Positions 1 to 8,042 of a DNA stretch of 42,334 bases are shown here, piece after piece. Under the pieces are notes generated by a model that did no database searches, was not told where the DNA came from, and saw only the letters and a list, made by a program, of their open reading frames with translations. This DNA comes from CAZMGY01 sp964565945 [NCBI: uncultured bacterium]. Lineage in GTDB: Bacteria > GCA-001730085. The translations under genes were made by a program, and so were the position numbers. Every line of letters begins with the position of its first letter. The stretch's first letter is position 1. The stretch is from positions 1 to 42,334 of the forward strand of contig CAZMGY010000035.1 of NCBI GenBank assembly GCA_964565945.1, written 5' to 3'.

Positions 1-1
1 T

Positions 2-1144
2 ACAACTGGCGGTGGAAGTATTGCGATTAATGCCAAAGGTTCGGCTACTGCTGATGTAAATCTTAATGGCGGTGTGACTAGCTCAGCTGGTGGAGATATT
101 GAGATTCAGGCCAATGATAGCATTGTCTTCACGAGTGGTGAAATTACAAGTGTGAGCGGAAACGTGTTGATTCTTGGTAACAGCGATGCGGCTATTGGGG
201 ATGGTGGAGACGTGATCACTATGGATGAGGCCTCGTTTATTCGATCTGGCTCTGGCAACATAACAATAGACAATGATCGTGCTTATGGTGGTAATATGAG
301 ATTGACAGGTATTCAGACTGGTGCCTCTGCGGGTGCGATTGTGACCGTTAATGCGGGTCACAGCATCCTTGATGGTGGAGATATCAGTGTGGACATTGAG
401 GCTGGCAACGGAGGGCGCCTTAACATTGATTCCGATAAGGGTGTTGGTACTTTGTTCAATCCTTTAGAGATCAATGTGGGTACTTTGAATGCGACAGATG
501 CCTCAATTCAAGGAATATTTTTGAATGAAACAGATTCAATTGATCTAATCAATGTTATGGCTGGAATTGATGGAGCAGTTGGATGGATCAGTATCACAGC
601 TGGAACTGGAGCAAATCATCAAATTCGTATTTTTACCATTGATGGAGGTCCGATTAACTTAACGGTTGCAAATGGTGAGATCATTGGAGTGAATGAGACC
701 ATTATAGGGAATAATTTGCCAATCACATTGACAGCTGATTTTATTAAGTTGAAATTTGTGAATGGGATGATCTTTAATAGTAATTTTGTGTCTCTTGATG
801 AAACAGACTTTGTCCCTGACTTCGAAAGTGAGTTGACACCCTTTCAATTCATTGGATCTCAACCATTCATTATTCTTAATGGCGGATTGATCCCAACCAA
901 TGCAACGAATGGAGCACAACTGGTTCCAACAACAGATCGTGGAACAGTTACCACGGGTGATAACAATATCTTTGAATTGATGGAAGATGCTTCTTTGGGT
1001 ATCAATGCAGACTATATTCGTTCATTGGATGATTGGTTTGCTCCTGAATACATCAATGATGTGAGAATCATTCAGGAAGAGGGGTTGCAGTTCTTGTGGG
1101 AAGGGAAATGGGGATTGCCTCCGGTCTTATCGACTGTTGAGTAA
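2..1144 (+). CDS. Repeat-rich surface/adhesin-like protein, 3' part (5' end outside window)
   Basis: The reading frame is open from the left edge (base 2) to the TAA at 1142-1144, so this is the C-terminal part of a longer protein; the GTG at 74 is only an internal codon. The visible 380 or so residues are rich in Gly, Asn, Asp, Ile and Val, with recurring short strand-like blocks such as GGDIEIQAND, SGNVLILGNS, GDGGDVITMD and SGNITIDNDR. This pattern is that of parallel beta-helix proteins of the filamentous haemagglutinin/autotransporter-adhesin type, which act at or outside the outer membrane. The last 60 residues lose the repeat and end in an acidic and aromatic tail (about FLWEGKWGLPP) with no obvious beta-barrel or LPXTG anchor. 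Family assignment rests on composition and periodicity only; the secretion signal would lie upstream of the window. Confidence 0.6.
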   Translation, partial: TTGGGSIAINAKGSATADVNLNGGVTSSAGGDIEIQANDSIVFTSGEITSVSGNVLILGNSDAAIGDGGDVITMDEASFIRSGSGNITIDNDRAYGGNMRLTGIQTGASAGAIVTVNAGHSILDGGDISVDIEAGNGGRLNIDSDKGVGTLFNPLEINVGTLNATDASIQGIFLNETDSIDLINVMAGIDGAVGWISITAGTGANHQIRIFTIDGGPINLTVANGEIIGVNETIIGNNLPITLTADFIKLKFVNGMIFNSNFVSLDETDFVPDFESELTPFQFIGSQPFIILNGGLIPTNATNGAQLVPTTDRGTVTTGDNNIFELMEDASLGINADYIRSLDDWFAPEYINDVRIIQEEGLQFLWEGKWGLPPVLSTVE

Positions 1145-1166
1145 AGGAGACCTTAGAGAGTTTTTG

Positions 1167-1201
1167 AAAAACACGCCCCATCAAAGGGGCGTGTTTTTTT
1201 T
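1167..1201 (+). terminator. Rho-independent terminator after the surface-protein gene
   Basis: A perfect 9-bp GC-rich stem (ACACGCCCC at 1171-1179 with GGGGCGTGT at 1186-1194), loop ATCAAA, flanked by an A run upstream and a T run downstream. It separates the surface-protein gene from the glgP operon. Confidence 0.92.
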
Positions 1202-1268
1202 ATCTCATCCGTCCGTTTAGATAATGTTTGGACTTTGAATCCTTAGTTCGATTTAGATAAACTAGGTA

Positions 1269-1277
1269 TGATACAAT
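1269..1277 (+). promoter_or_regulatory. Candidate extended -10 promoter for the glgP operon
   Basis: TGATACAAT fits an extended -10 element (TGn followed by a TATAAT-like hexamer, TACAAT). It lies 27 bases before the glgP start. The same nine bases occur at 9723-9731 before the first permease gene. No convincing -35 hexamer is seen, as is common for extended -10 promoters. Confidence 0.45.
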
Positions 1278-1304
1278 GGGGCTTGGGTAAAAAGGATTAT
1301 TGGT

Positions 1305-3770
1305 ATGGCTGATCATTCCGATCTTGAAAATTTATTTGACCCTGGATCTTTAGGGTATAGTCAAGAAGACTTTAGGTTATCTATCGCGCATCACTTAGCG
1401 CATTCTTTAGGTAAAGATATTTACACCACAACCCGTCGTGATTGGTTCAAAAGTACCTCTTATGCTTTACGGGAGCGTTTGATGAACAGTTGGCATCACA
1501 CGCAACGAGCTTACTATCGCAATGATGTGAAACGTGTATATTATTTTTCGATGGAATTTCTTATGGGGCGCTCTTTGAGCAATAATATGCTTAATATGGG
1601 GGTTAAAGATGCTTGTGCTAAGGCTTTGTATGAATTGGGGCAAAAGTTAGAAACGATCCAAAGCGTGGAAGTTGACGTAGGTTTGGGCAATGGTGGCTTG
1701 GGGCGTTTAGCGGCTTGCTTTTTAGATTCTATGGCCACACATGACATTCCTGGTTATGGCTATGGTTTGCGTTATGAATTTGGTGCCTTTTCTCAGGACA
1801 TTGTTAATGGGGAGCAGGTGGAAAATGCTGACCACTGGCTGCAGTTTGGCAATGTTTGGGAGGTTGAACGACCAGAGAGTATGTATATGGTTCGCTTTGG
1901 TGGGGTTGTTAAAGATTTTGTGGATGATAAAGGGGAGTGGCGGCATGTGTGGTTGCACGATCATGGTGTGATGGCGGGGGCTTATGATACGCCGATTCCT
2001 GGGTATCGCAATCATACCGTTAATACTTTGCGCTTATGGTCGGCCAAAGCTATTGAACAGTTTGATTTTAGTTGTTTTAACGAAGGAGCCTATGTGCAAG
2101 CAGTTGAAGATCAAATTAAGATGGAAAACATATCGCGCGTGCTTTATCCAGATGATACGACTTATGAGGGGAAGGTCCTCAGGTTTAAACAACAGTACTT
2201 TTTTGTTTCGGCCTCTTTGCAGGATATTATTCGTCGCTACAAAAAAGAGAGGCAGGATTTTTCTGACTTTTCACGTAAAGTTGTGATTCAGCTCAACGAT
2301 ACGCATCCGTCTTTATCGGTTTTAGAGCTTATGCGCCTCTTATTAGACATTGAGTGCTTGGCCTGGGAGGAATCTTGGACGATTGTTACTAAGACCTTTG
2401 CTTACACCAATCATACAGTTTTGCTTGAGGCTTTGGAAAAGTGGCCGGTGCAATTGTTTGAAGAGTTTTTGCCACGTCATTTGCAGATTTTGTACGAAAT
2501 CAACCATCGGTTTTTGGCCGATGTTGAGCAAACGTTCTCTCAAGATCCCGAGGTCTTGCAACGGATGTCCTTGATTGAAGAAGGCGATGAGAAGATGGTA
2601 CGAATGTCTCATTTGGCGATTGTGGGCTCGCATCATGTGAATGGGGTGGCGGTGTTACATACCGATATTATCAAACATCACGTGTTTGAGGATTTTTATC
2701 ATTACACGCCACATAAGTTTTTGAATGTGACCAACGGTGTTTCGATACGAAGATGGTTGCTTGGCGCTAATCCTGAATTAAGTGCATTGATCACCGAGGG
2801 AATAGGTTTTGATTGGACGAATGATATTGAACAGCTGTCTCAGTTAGAGTCCTTGGCCAAAGACGCGACGTTTCAAGAAAAATGGTGCGAAGTTAAGCTA
2901 CATCAAAAGAGGTTATTAAGAGATTATATTAAAGATCATTTGCAAATGGATGTAATGAGTGAGTCGTTGTTTGATGCCCAAGTGAAACGCATTCATGAAT
3001 ACAAACGGCAGTTGCTTAAGGTGATGCATGTGATTCATTTATATGCATCAATCAAAGAACATGAGCGTGCTTCGATTCAAAACCGAACTGTTATTTTTAG
3101 TGGCAAAGCCGCTCCAGGCTATCAGATGGCCAAGGCCATTATTCACTTGATTAATGCTGTGGCTGCTGTGGTCAACAACGACCCCGAAATGGAGGGGTTG
3201 CTTAAAGTGGCCTTTATTCCTAATTATGGTGTGAGTTTGGCTGAAAGAATCATACCTGCCAGTGATGTGTCGGAACAAATTTCGACAGCAGGGATGGAAG
3301 CTTCTGGGACGGGGAATATGAAGTTTTCCCTGAATGGGGCTCTTACGGTGGGAACTCTGGATGGCGCTAATGTTGAGATTCAAGATCATGTTGGTGCTGA
3401 TAATATTTTTATTTTTGGACTGACATTACCTCAGGTTCAACATATTCGTAAAAACAGTTATGACCCTCGTGTTGTGTATGAAGAAGATTTGGCTTTAAAA
3501 CGTGTAATTGATTGGATTGCCGGGGATGTTTTTTCGCAAAGCACACCGGGTGTTTTTCAGCCGATTGTGGATGAACTTTTGCAGCGCGATTATTTTTTGA
3601 ATATTTTGGATTTTAAAGATTATGTGGTGTGTCAAAATTATGTGGAGACTGTTTTTGGGGATGTAAAGAAGTGGACAGAAAAGTCCATTTTGAATGTGGC
3701 TCAGATGGCCTATTTTTCCAGTGATCGAGCGATTCTTGAATATGCGCAACAGATATGGCATGTGAAGTGA
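1305..3770 (+). CDS. glgP: Glycogen phosphorylase
   Basis: An 821-residue glycogen/starch/maltodextrin phosphorylase (GT35). It releases glucose-1-phosphate from alpha-1,4-glucan using phosphate and a covalent pyridoxal phosphate. Evidence: full family length (about 800-850), the N-terminal signature VYYFSMEFLMGRSL near residue 80, GLGNGGLGRLAACFLDS near 127, the QLNDTHPSL block, KRIHEYKRQLL, and the PLP-lysine motif EASGTGNMKFSLNGALTVGT near residue 665. The ATG at 1305 follows AAAGGA at a suitable distance. It is the first gene of a probable operon with a degenerate-GGDEF membrane protein (26-bp gap), lipB and lipA. Cytoplasmic. The mammalian-type regulatory N-terminal extension is absent, as usual in bacteria. 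Substrate choice between glycogen and maltodextrin cannot be read from the sequence. Confidence 0.96.
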   Translation: MADHSDLENLFDPGSLGYSQEDFRLSIAHHLAHSLGKDIYTTTRRDWFKSTSYALRERLMNSWHHTQRAYYRNDVKRVYYFSMEFLMGRSLSNNMLNMGVKDACAKALYELGQKLETIQSVEVDVGLGNGGLGRLAACFLDSMATHDIPGYGYGLRYEFGAFSQDIVNGEQVENADHWLQFGNVWEVERPESMYMVRFGGVVKDFVDDKGEWRHVWLHDHGVMAGAYDTPIPGYRNHTVNTLRLWSAKAIEQFDFSCFNEGAYVQAVEDQIKMENISRVLYPDDTTYEGKVLRFKQQYFFVSASLQDIIRRYKKERQDFSDFSRKVVIQLNDTHPSLSVLELMRLLLDIECLAWEESWTIVTKTFAYTNHTVLLEALEKWPVQLFEEFLPRHLQILYEINHRFLADVEQTFSQDPEVLQRMSLIEEGDEKMVRMSHLAIVGSHHVNGVAVLHTDIIKHHVFEDFYHYTPHKFLNVTNGVSIRRWLLGANPELSALITEGIGFDWTNDIEQLSQLESLAKDATFQEKWCEVKLHQKRLLRDYIKDHLQMDVMSESLFDAQVKRIHEYKRQLLKVMHVIHLYASIKEHERASIQNRTVIFSGKAAPGYQMAKAIIHLINAVAAVVNNDPEMEGLLKVAFIPNYGVSLAERIIPASDVSEQISTAGMEASGTGNMKFSLNGALTVGTLDGANVEIQDHVGADNIFIFGLTLPQVQHIRKNSYDPRVVYEEDLALKRVIDWIAGDVFSQSTPGVFQPIVDELLQRDYFLNILDFKDYVVCQNYVETVFGDVKKWTEKSILNVAQMAYFSSDRAILEYAQQIWHVK

Positions 3771-3796
3771 TGTGTATTAGGGAAAGGATATAGGGG

Positions 3797-4795
3797 ATGA
3801 AACGGATTTCTTGGGATGAACGGTATGTGGTGCTTAATATTTATGCCAGTTCTGTGCTTGTGCTACTTGCGGGACTTGCTTCGGGGCTTATTTTGGCAAG
3901 TATTTTTGCCATTTGCTTTTTCCCTATGATAAACAGCTTTGTACCCGTGCAAAAAATGTATGTGATTTCGCTCTGTTTTTTGGCGTTGGCTTTGTCGATG
4001 GCGGGGATTTTTGCGGCTTCGGTGGTGCGTAATAAGGTGAAAGAGTCGTGGGAAGAATTAAGTGTTTTTAGTTATGATGAACCATATACATTTTTTATTT
4101 TTCTTTTTGGCTTAGCGTTGGCGGGCTATGCCTCTTTGGGAATGGTGTCGATGTATCAGGTTCATATTTTGTCATATGTCTGGTGGTTCCCCTTGCTGAT
4201 TGCGCTGATCCTAGCGGGATTTGTTGTGCATATGTGGCGTGTTTTGCAGGAAAAGATCATAAGTTTGTTTTTTTCCATAAATCCCCTGTTTTTGGTGAAC
4301 GAAAAAAGATTTAAGGAGCAGCTTAAATTGAAGTTGTCCGAGGCCAAACGCTATGGAGGCCCTTTTGCGGTGTTGGCGATTTCGATTGATGATAAGGAAA
4401 CCTTGCTTAATGCGTATGGTAATCGCGGCTGGCAACGTTTAAATCAGGAAGTTGTTCGTTTTTTCAATATGAACACCCGCGAAACCGATGTTTTTGGCCA
4501 AATTGAAGACGGAACAATTATTATTTCTTTAACGCACACTGACCGCTATGGAGCTGAGATTGTGGCCAAACGGGTGGCTCAGCAGGTGAGTGAACGTATT
4601 TTTATGGTGGGCAAAAAAAATGTGTGCATCAGTCTTTCGGGAGGTGTGGGCTTGTTTAGTGAAAAGTTAACATCTGTCGATGAGTTGACGTTAGCGGCCA
4701 TTTTGGCAGTCAATCGAGCGACCGAGGGGGCTGGACACAGCATTGTTTTCAATGATGGTGAATTTGTCAAGGAAAGCCTTTATGAGTCAGAGTGA
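3797..4795 (+). CDS. Membrane protein with degenerate GGDEF domain
   Basis: A 332-residue protein. The first 155 or so residues hold about four hydrophobic segments (for example VLVLLAGLASGLILASIFAI and FFIFLFGLALAGYASLGMV). The C-terminal 160 residues follow the GGDEF (diguanylate cyclase) fold pattern: ...FKEQLKLKLSEAKRYGGPFAVLAISID, then a helix, then NTRETDVFGQIEDGTIIISL where G-G-D/E-E-F should be, then ISLSGGVGLFSE. The signature is replaced by GQIEDG, so c-di-GMP synthesis is unlikely; it may bind a nucleotide or only signal structurally. Its 3' end overlaps the lipB start by 14 bases, suggesting translational coupling. Its role next to glgP and lipoate genes is unknown. Confidence 0.7.
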   Translation: MKRISWDERYVVLNIYASSVLVLLAGLASGLILASIFAICFFPMINSFVPVQKMYVISLCFLALALSMAGIFAASVVRNKVKESWEELSVFSYDEPYTFFIFLFGLALAGYASLGMVSMYQVHILSYVWWFPLLIALILAGFVVHMWRVLQEKIISLFFSINPLFLVNEKRFKEQLKLKLSEAKRYGGPFAVLAISIDDKETLLNAYGNRGWQRLNQEVVRFFNMNTRETDVFGQIEDGTIIISLTHTDRYGAEIVAKRVAQQVSERIFMVGKKNVCISLSGGVGLFSEKLTSVDELTLAAILAVNRATEGAGHSIVFNDGEFVKESLYESE

Positions 4796-5450
4796 GCGAT
4801 GTCCTGATTGCTGGGAGGTTCTCGATCTGGGTTTAGGCGCCTTTGCCGAGGCGGATTATCTTCAAAAACAGTTGATTGAAAAAAAGAAAAATAAAGAATA
4901 CAATAAGGATTGCCTTATATTAGCTGAATTTAAGCCAGTTATTACAAAAGGTCGGAGATTTCAGTCGGCGAGTCTTTTATGTAACAAATCTTTTTTGAAG
5001 GATCATGAGGTTGAGTTGATCGATGTTGATCGCGGTGGAGATGTGACCTATCACGGCCCTGGCCAACTGATGGTTTATCCGGTGGCTGATTTAAGCTACT
5101 ATGGTAAGGATTTAAGGTTGTGGGTGACTGGATTAGAAGAGGCTGTGATAAGGGTTTTTCATCGTTATGGGCTCGAAGGTCGAAGAAAATCTGGTGTGCC
5201 TGGTGTATGGGTTGAGTCTCGTAAAATAGCATCGGTAGGTGTCGGCTGTACGCAATGGATGACCTATCATGGGGTGGGTTTAAATGTGACCACCGACTTG
5301 GAGCCTTTTTCGTGGATGGTTCCGTGTGGCCTCGAAGGGGTTCAGATGACCAACATGGCTTTGGAGCTTAACCGACCGATTGGTATGGCTGAAGTTAAGG
5401 CTGTGTGGAAAGAAGAGTTTTTTGACGTTGTAAGGAGTATTGGTAAGTGA
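4782..5450 (+). CDS. lipB: Lipoyl(octanoyl) transferase LipB
   Basis: A 222-residue octanoyltransferase that moves octanoyl from acyl carrier protein to the lysine of lipoyl domains, the first step of de novo lipoylation. Seen: RGGDVTYHGPGQLMVYPV (residues 84-101), the lysine of RKIASVG (K148) and the catalytic cysteine of PCGLEG (C182). The ATG at 4782 is chosen over an in-frame upstream start at 4743 because AAGGAAAG lies just before it and the resulting length is normal for LipB. It overlaps the preceding gene by 14 bases and lipA by 4 bases. The N-terminus carries an unusual CPDC pair (C7, C10), not a known LipB feature. Confidence 0.95.
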   Translation: MSQSERCPDCWEVLDLGLGAFAEADYLQKQLIEKKKNKEYNKDCLILAEFKPVITKGRRFQSASLLCNKSFLKDHEVELIDVDRGGDVTYHGPGQLMVYPVADLSYYGKDLRLWVTGLEEAVIRVFHRYGLEGRRKSGVPGVWVESRKIASVGVGCTQWMTYHGVGLNVTTDLEPFSWMVPCGLEGVQMTNMALELNRPIGMAEVKAVWKEEFFDVVRSIGK

Positions 5451-6307
5451 AAACATTACCTAAATGGTTCATCAAAGAGGTTCCGACCGATCCCACCTAT
5501 GCTAAGGTGGCGGAGCTTTTAGATGATTTAGAATTGAATACGGTTTGCAAGGAAGCGAAGTGTCCCAATGTGGGGGAGTGTTACTCTCGGGGAACGGCAA
5601 CCTTTATGATTTTAGGCGATGTTTGTACGCGCAATTGCCGTTTTTGTGCCATTGCATTGGGTAAGCCACGTGCCGTTGATCTTGATGAGCCGCGGAGACT
5701 CAGAGAAGCGGTGCAGTATTTGGGCTTAAAACATGTGGTGATCACCATGGTGACACGTGATGATTTGAAAGATGGCGGTTCGGCGCATTTTGTCGCAGTC
5801 ATTCAAGAGCTTAAAAAGCATACCCAAGTGAGTATCGAAGTGTTGACCTCGGACTTTCGTGGGCGGATGGAAAGTGTGGACGAAGTGGTTTTCTCGGGCC
5901 CCGACGTTTTCAACCACAACATGGAAACGGTAGAGCGCCTTCATCTTGCGGTTAGACCGATGATGACCTATCAGAGGTCCTTGGATGTGTTGGAACGAGC
6001 TAAAAAAGTGTGCTCCGATATGATTGTAAAGTCGGGTTTGATGCTTGGTTTGGGGGAAACGCGAGGGGAAATAGAAGCTGTTTTGCAAGATTTACGTGCA
6101 GTTGAGTGCGAAGTGTTAACCCTTGGCCAATATTTGCGTCCCATGGGATCGCCTTTGGCGGTTGAAAGGTTTTTAACACCAGATGAATTTGACGATTTAG
6201 GTGATTATGCAAAGGCTTTAGGGTTCCGTTTAGTAGAATCGGGCCCGATGGTACGTAGCTCCTATCGTGCCGATGAAGCTATTAGTCATATGTCCATTGC
6301 TTCGTAA
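5447..6307 (+). CDS. lipA: Lipoyl synthase LipA (radical SAM)
   Basis: A 286-residue lipoyl synthase that inserts two sulfurs into the octanoyl chain made by LipB. Two cluster motifs are intact: auxiliary cluster C34-x4-C39-x5-C45 (CKEAKCPNVGEC) and radical-SAM C60-x3-C64-x2-C67 (CTRNCRFC). The C-terminal RSSYRADE supplies the conserved serine ligand of the auxiliary cluster. The start is GTG at 5447, overlapping the lipB stop in a GTGA junction, which indicates coupling. Length and the PTDPTYAKVAELL N-terminus are typical. Confidence 0.97.
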   Translation: MKTLPKWFIKEVPTDPTYAKVAELLDDLELNTVCKEAKCPNVGECYSRGTATFMILGDVCTRNCRFCAIALGKPRAVDLDEPRRLREAVQYLGLKHVVITMVTRDDLKDGGSAHFVAVIQELKKHTQVSIEVLTSDFRGRMESVDEVVFSGPDVFNHNMETVERLHLAVRPMMTYQRSLDVLERAKKVCSDMIVKSGLMLGLGETRGEIEAVLQDLRAVECEVLTLGQYLRPMGSPLAVERFLTPDEFDDLGDYAKALGFRLVESGPMVRSSYRADEAISHMSIAS

Positions 6308-6327
6308 AGGAAAAGGAACAACTAAGA

Positions 6328-6585
6328 ATGAAAACCCCAACATTATTTGAAGTACCTTTGCCGTATTTAGGTGAAGGCATTGAAGAAGCGGAATTAGCTT
6401 TGTGGCATGTGAAGAAAGGTGACTTTGTTGCTTCTGGAGATGATTTGTGCGAAGTGGTTACCGATAAAGTTAGTTTTTATGTGGCTGCACCCGAAGCAGG
6501 GGTAATTAAAACAAAGTGTGCTCAAGAAGAAGATGTGATTAAAATTGGAGCTCCATTGGTTTATATGGATTTGAATAAGGAGTAA
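6328..6585 (+). CDS. Free-standing lipoyl-domain protein
   Basis: An 85-residue protein that is one lipoyl/biotinyl domain and nothing else. It matches the N-terminal lipoyl domain of 2-oxo acid dehydrogenase E2 subunits: PYLGEGIEEAELALWHVKKGD, then CEVVTDKVSFYV with the modifiable lysine K47 in the DKV turn, then PEAGVIKTKCAQEEDVIKIGAPL. It lies 20 bases after lipA and 4 bases before an aminotransferase. Known single-domain lipoyl proteins include GcvH, which is longer and different, and sulfur-oxidation LbpA-type carriers. No E1, E2 core, E3 or glycine-cleavage gene is in the window. It should be a substrate of the neighbouring LipB/LipA, but the enzyme it serves is not visible. Confidence 0.85.
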   Translation: MKTPTLFEVPLPYLGEGIEEAELALWHVKKGDFVASGDDLCEVVTDKVSFYVAAPEAGVIKTKCAQEEDVIKIGAPLVYMDLNKE

Positions 6586-6589
6586 GGAC

Positions 6590-7774
6590 ATGGAAGAAGG
6601 GAATCGAATGAAGCGGTTACCTCCGTACTTATTTACGATTGTGGACCGTTTGAAAAAGAAAGTGAAGGCCGAAGGCAAGGATGTGATTGATTTATCGATG
6701 GGCAATCCTGACTTGCCCACACCTCCTCATATTGTGGATGAGCTGTGTGCAGCGGCCCATGCAACAGCCAACCATCGCTATTCCAAGAAAGATGAGCCTT
6801 GTGAAGTTGAACTTAGAGAAGCCATATGTTATTGGTATAAAGAGCGTTTTGACGTTGAGTTGGATCCTGAGACAGAAGTGGTTCCTTTGATTGGTTCGAA
6901 AGAAGGGATTGCGCACTTATCGACCGCTTTTTTGAATCCAGATGATATTGCTTTGGTGCCATCTCCAGCCTATCCCGTTCATTTCAATGGTGTGATCATG
7001 GCGGGGGGGATTCTTTATAATTTGCCTTTGTTGCGTGAAAATAACTTTTTGCCTGATTTGAATGCAATTCCTGTCGATGTGCTTAATCGTAGCAAGCTGA
7101 TGTTTTTGAGCTATCCTCATAATCCGACAGCCGCAGTTGCCGAACGAGGATTTTACGAAGAGGTCGTGGAGTGGATTCGAGGAAAAAATATTATTTTAGC
7201 CAGTGATGCGGCTTATTCTGATATTGTCTATGATGGTCAGCAACCGACCAGTATTTTGCAAATTGACGGTGCGCGTGATGTTGGGATTGAGTTTCACACG
7301 CTTTCTAAAAGTTACAATATGGCGGGATGGCGTTTAGGTTTTGCTGTGGGGAATGCCAATATTTTGGCCTCTCTTGAAAAAACCAAAAGTTACACTGATT
7401 TTGGTATTTTTCGTCCCATTCAAAAGGCTGCGATTGTTGCATTAACTGGTGATCAAAGTTGTGTGACCAACTTGGTGGCAACGTATAAAGAGCGGATGGA
7501 TTTCTTTATCGATGGTTTGCATCAAATGGGTTGGAAGGTCGATCCCCCTAAAGCGACTTTTTACATTTGGGCACATTTGCCCGAAAAATACAGCGCGTTA
7601 AGCTCATTGGACTTTGTGGCTCTTATGCTTAAAGAAACAGGGGTGGCTGTGGCACCAGGCAGTGGTTTTGGAGAATATGGTGAAGGCTATGTTCGCTTTG
7701 CTTTGGTTCAAGAGATCCCTCGTTTGGAAAAAGCGCTTAAGTGTATTAAAGATTTTATTTCAATCAAATCTTAG
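6590..7774 (+). CDS. Class I aminotransferase, AlaC/DapL-like
   Basis: A 394-residue PLP-dependent fold-type I aminotransferase. Seen: RLPPYLF near residue 9, IDLSMGNPDLPTP, YPHNPT (175-180), SDAAYSDIVYDG and the PLP lysine K240 in HTLSKSYNMAGWRLGF. The combination GARDVGIEFHTLSKSYNMAGWR is closest to glutamate-pyruvate aminotransferases of the AlaC type, a family that also includes LL-diaminopimelate and aspartate aminotransferases. The ATG at 6590 follows AAGGAGTAAGGAC. Last gene of the glgP-lip operon; the intergenic repeat cluster follows. Substrate is not certain: alanine/glutamate is favoured. Confidence 0.9.
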   Translation: MEEGNRMKRLPPYLFTIVDRLKKKVKAEGKDVIDLSMGNPDLPTPPHIVDELCAAAHATANHRYSKKDEPCEVELREAICYWYKERFDVELDPETEVVPLIGSKEGIAHLSTAFLNPDDIALVPSPAYPVHFNGVIMAGGILYNLPLLRENNFLPDLNAIPVDVLNRSKLMFLSYPHNPTAAVAERGFYEEVVEWIRGKNIILASDAAYSDIVYDGQQPTSILQIDGARDVGIEFHTLSKSYNMAGWRLGFAVGNANILASLEKTKSYTDFGIFRPIQKAAIVALTGDQSCVTNLVATYKERMDFFIDGLHQMGWKVDPPKATFYIWAHLPEKYSALSSLDFVALMLKETGVAVAPGSGFGEYGEGYVRFALVQEIPRLEKALKCIKDFISIKS

Positions 7775-7830
7775 AGGTATAAAGTTTAGATGCAAGTCTA
7801 AGTTTTATGTGTTTCTTAGTTTTTGAAATG

Positions 7831-8042
7831 TCCTTCCCGCGAAGGCGGGAAGATGTGTTCTTAAGAGGTTTATGGAGCCACTTTTACGAGGGAATGACAG
7901 GTAGTCGAGGACATTTTGAGAGAAGACTATCTATTGTTGAGGAGCCCGAGGCGACGCGGCATTTTAGAGAATGTAGGGGGTGTCTTTGGGAGATAGAAGA
8001 TATCGACAATACACGTCATCCCGTGGCTTGACTGCGGGATCT
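7831..8042. repeat. Cluster of small GC-rich palindromic repeats
   Basis: Three pieces resemble dispersed palindromic elements. CTTCCCGC (7833-7840) pairs with GCGGGAAG (7845-7852) around GAAG. A GAGGGAATGACA block follows at about 7889-7900. ATCCCG (8018-8023) pairs with CGGGAT (8035-8040) around TGGCTTGACTG. The wording GTCATCCCGTGGCTTGACT is very like dispersed palindromes found in Rickettsiales and some other genomes. The element abuts the start of the peptide-binding lipoprotein gene, and its last CGGGAT may serve as that gene's ribosome-binding region. Confidence 0.7.

Noticed and set aside
7980-8042. Longer N-terminus for the peptide-binding lipoprotein
   Set aside because: It translates the palindromic repeat and would bury the lipoprotein signal.
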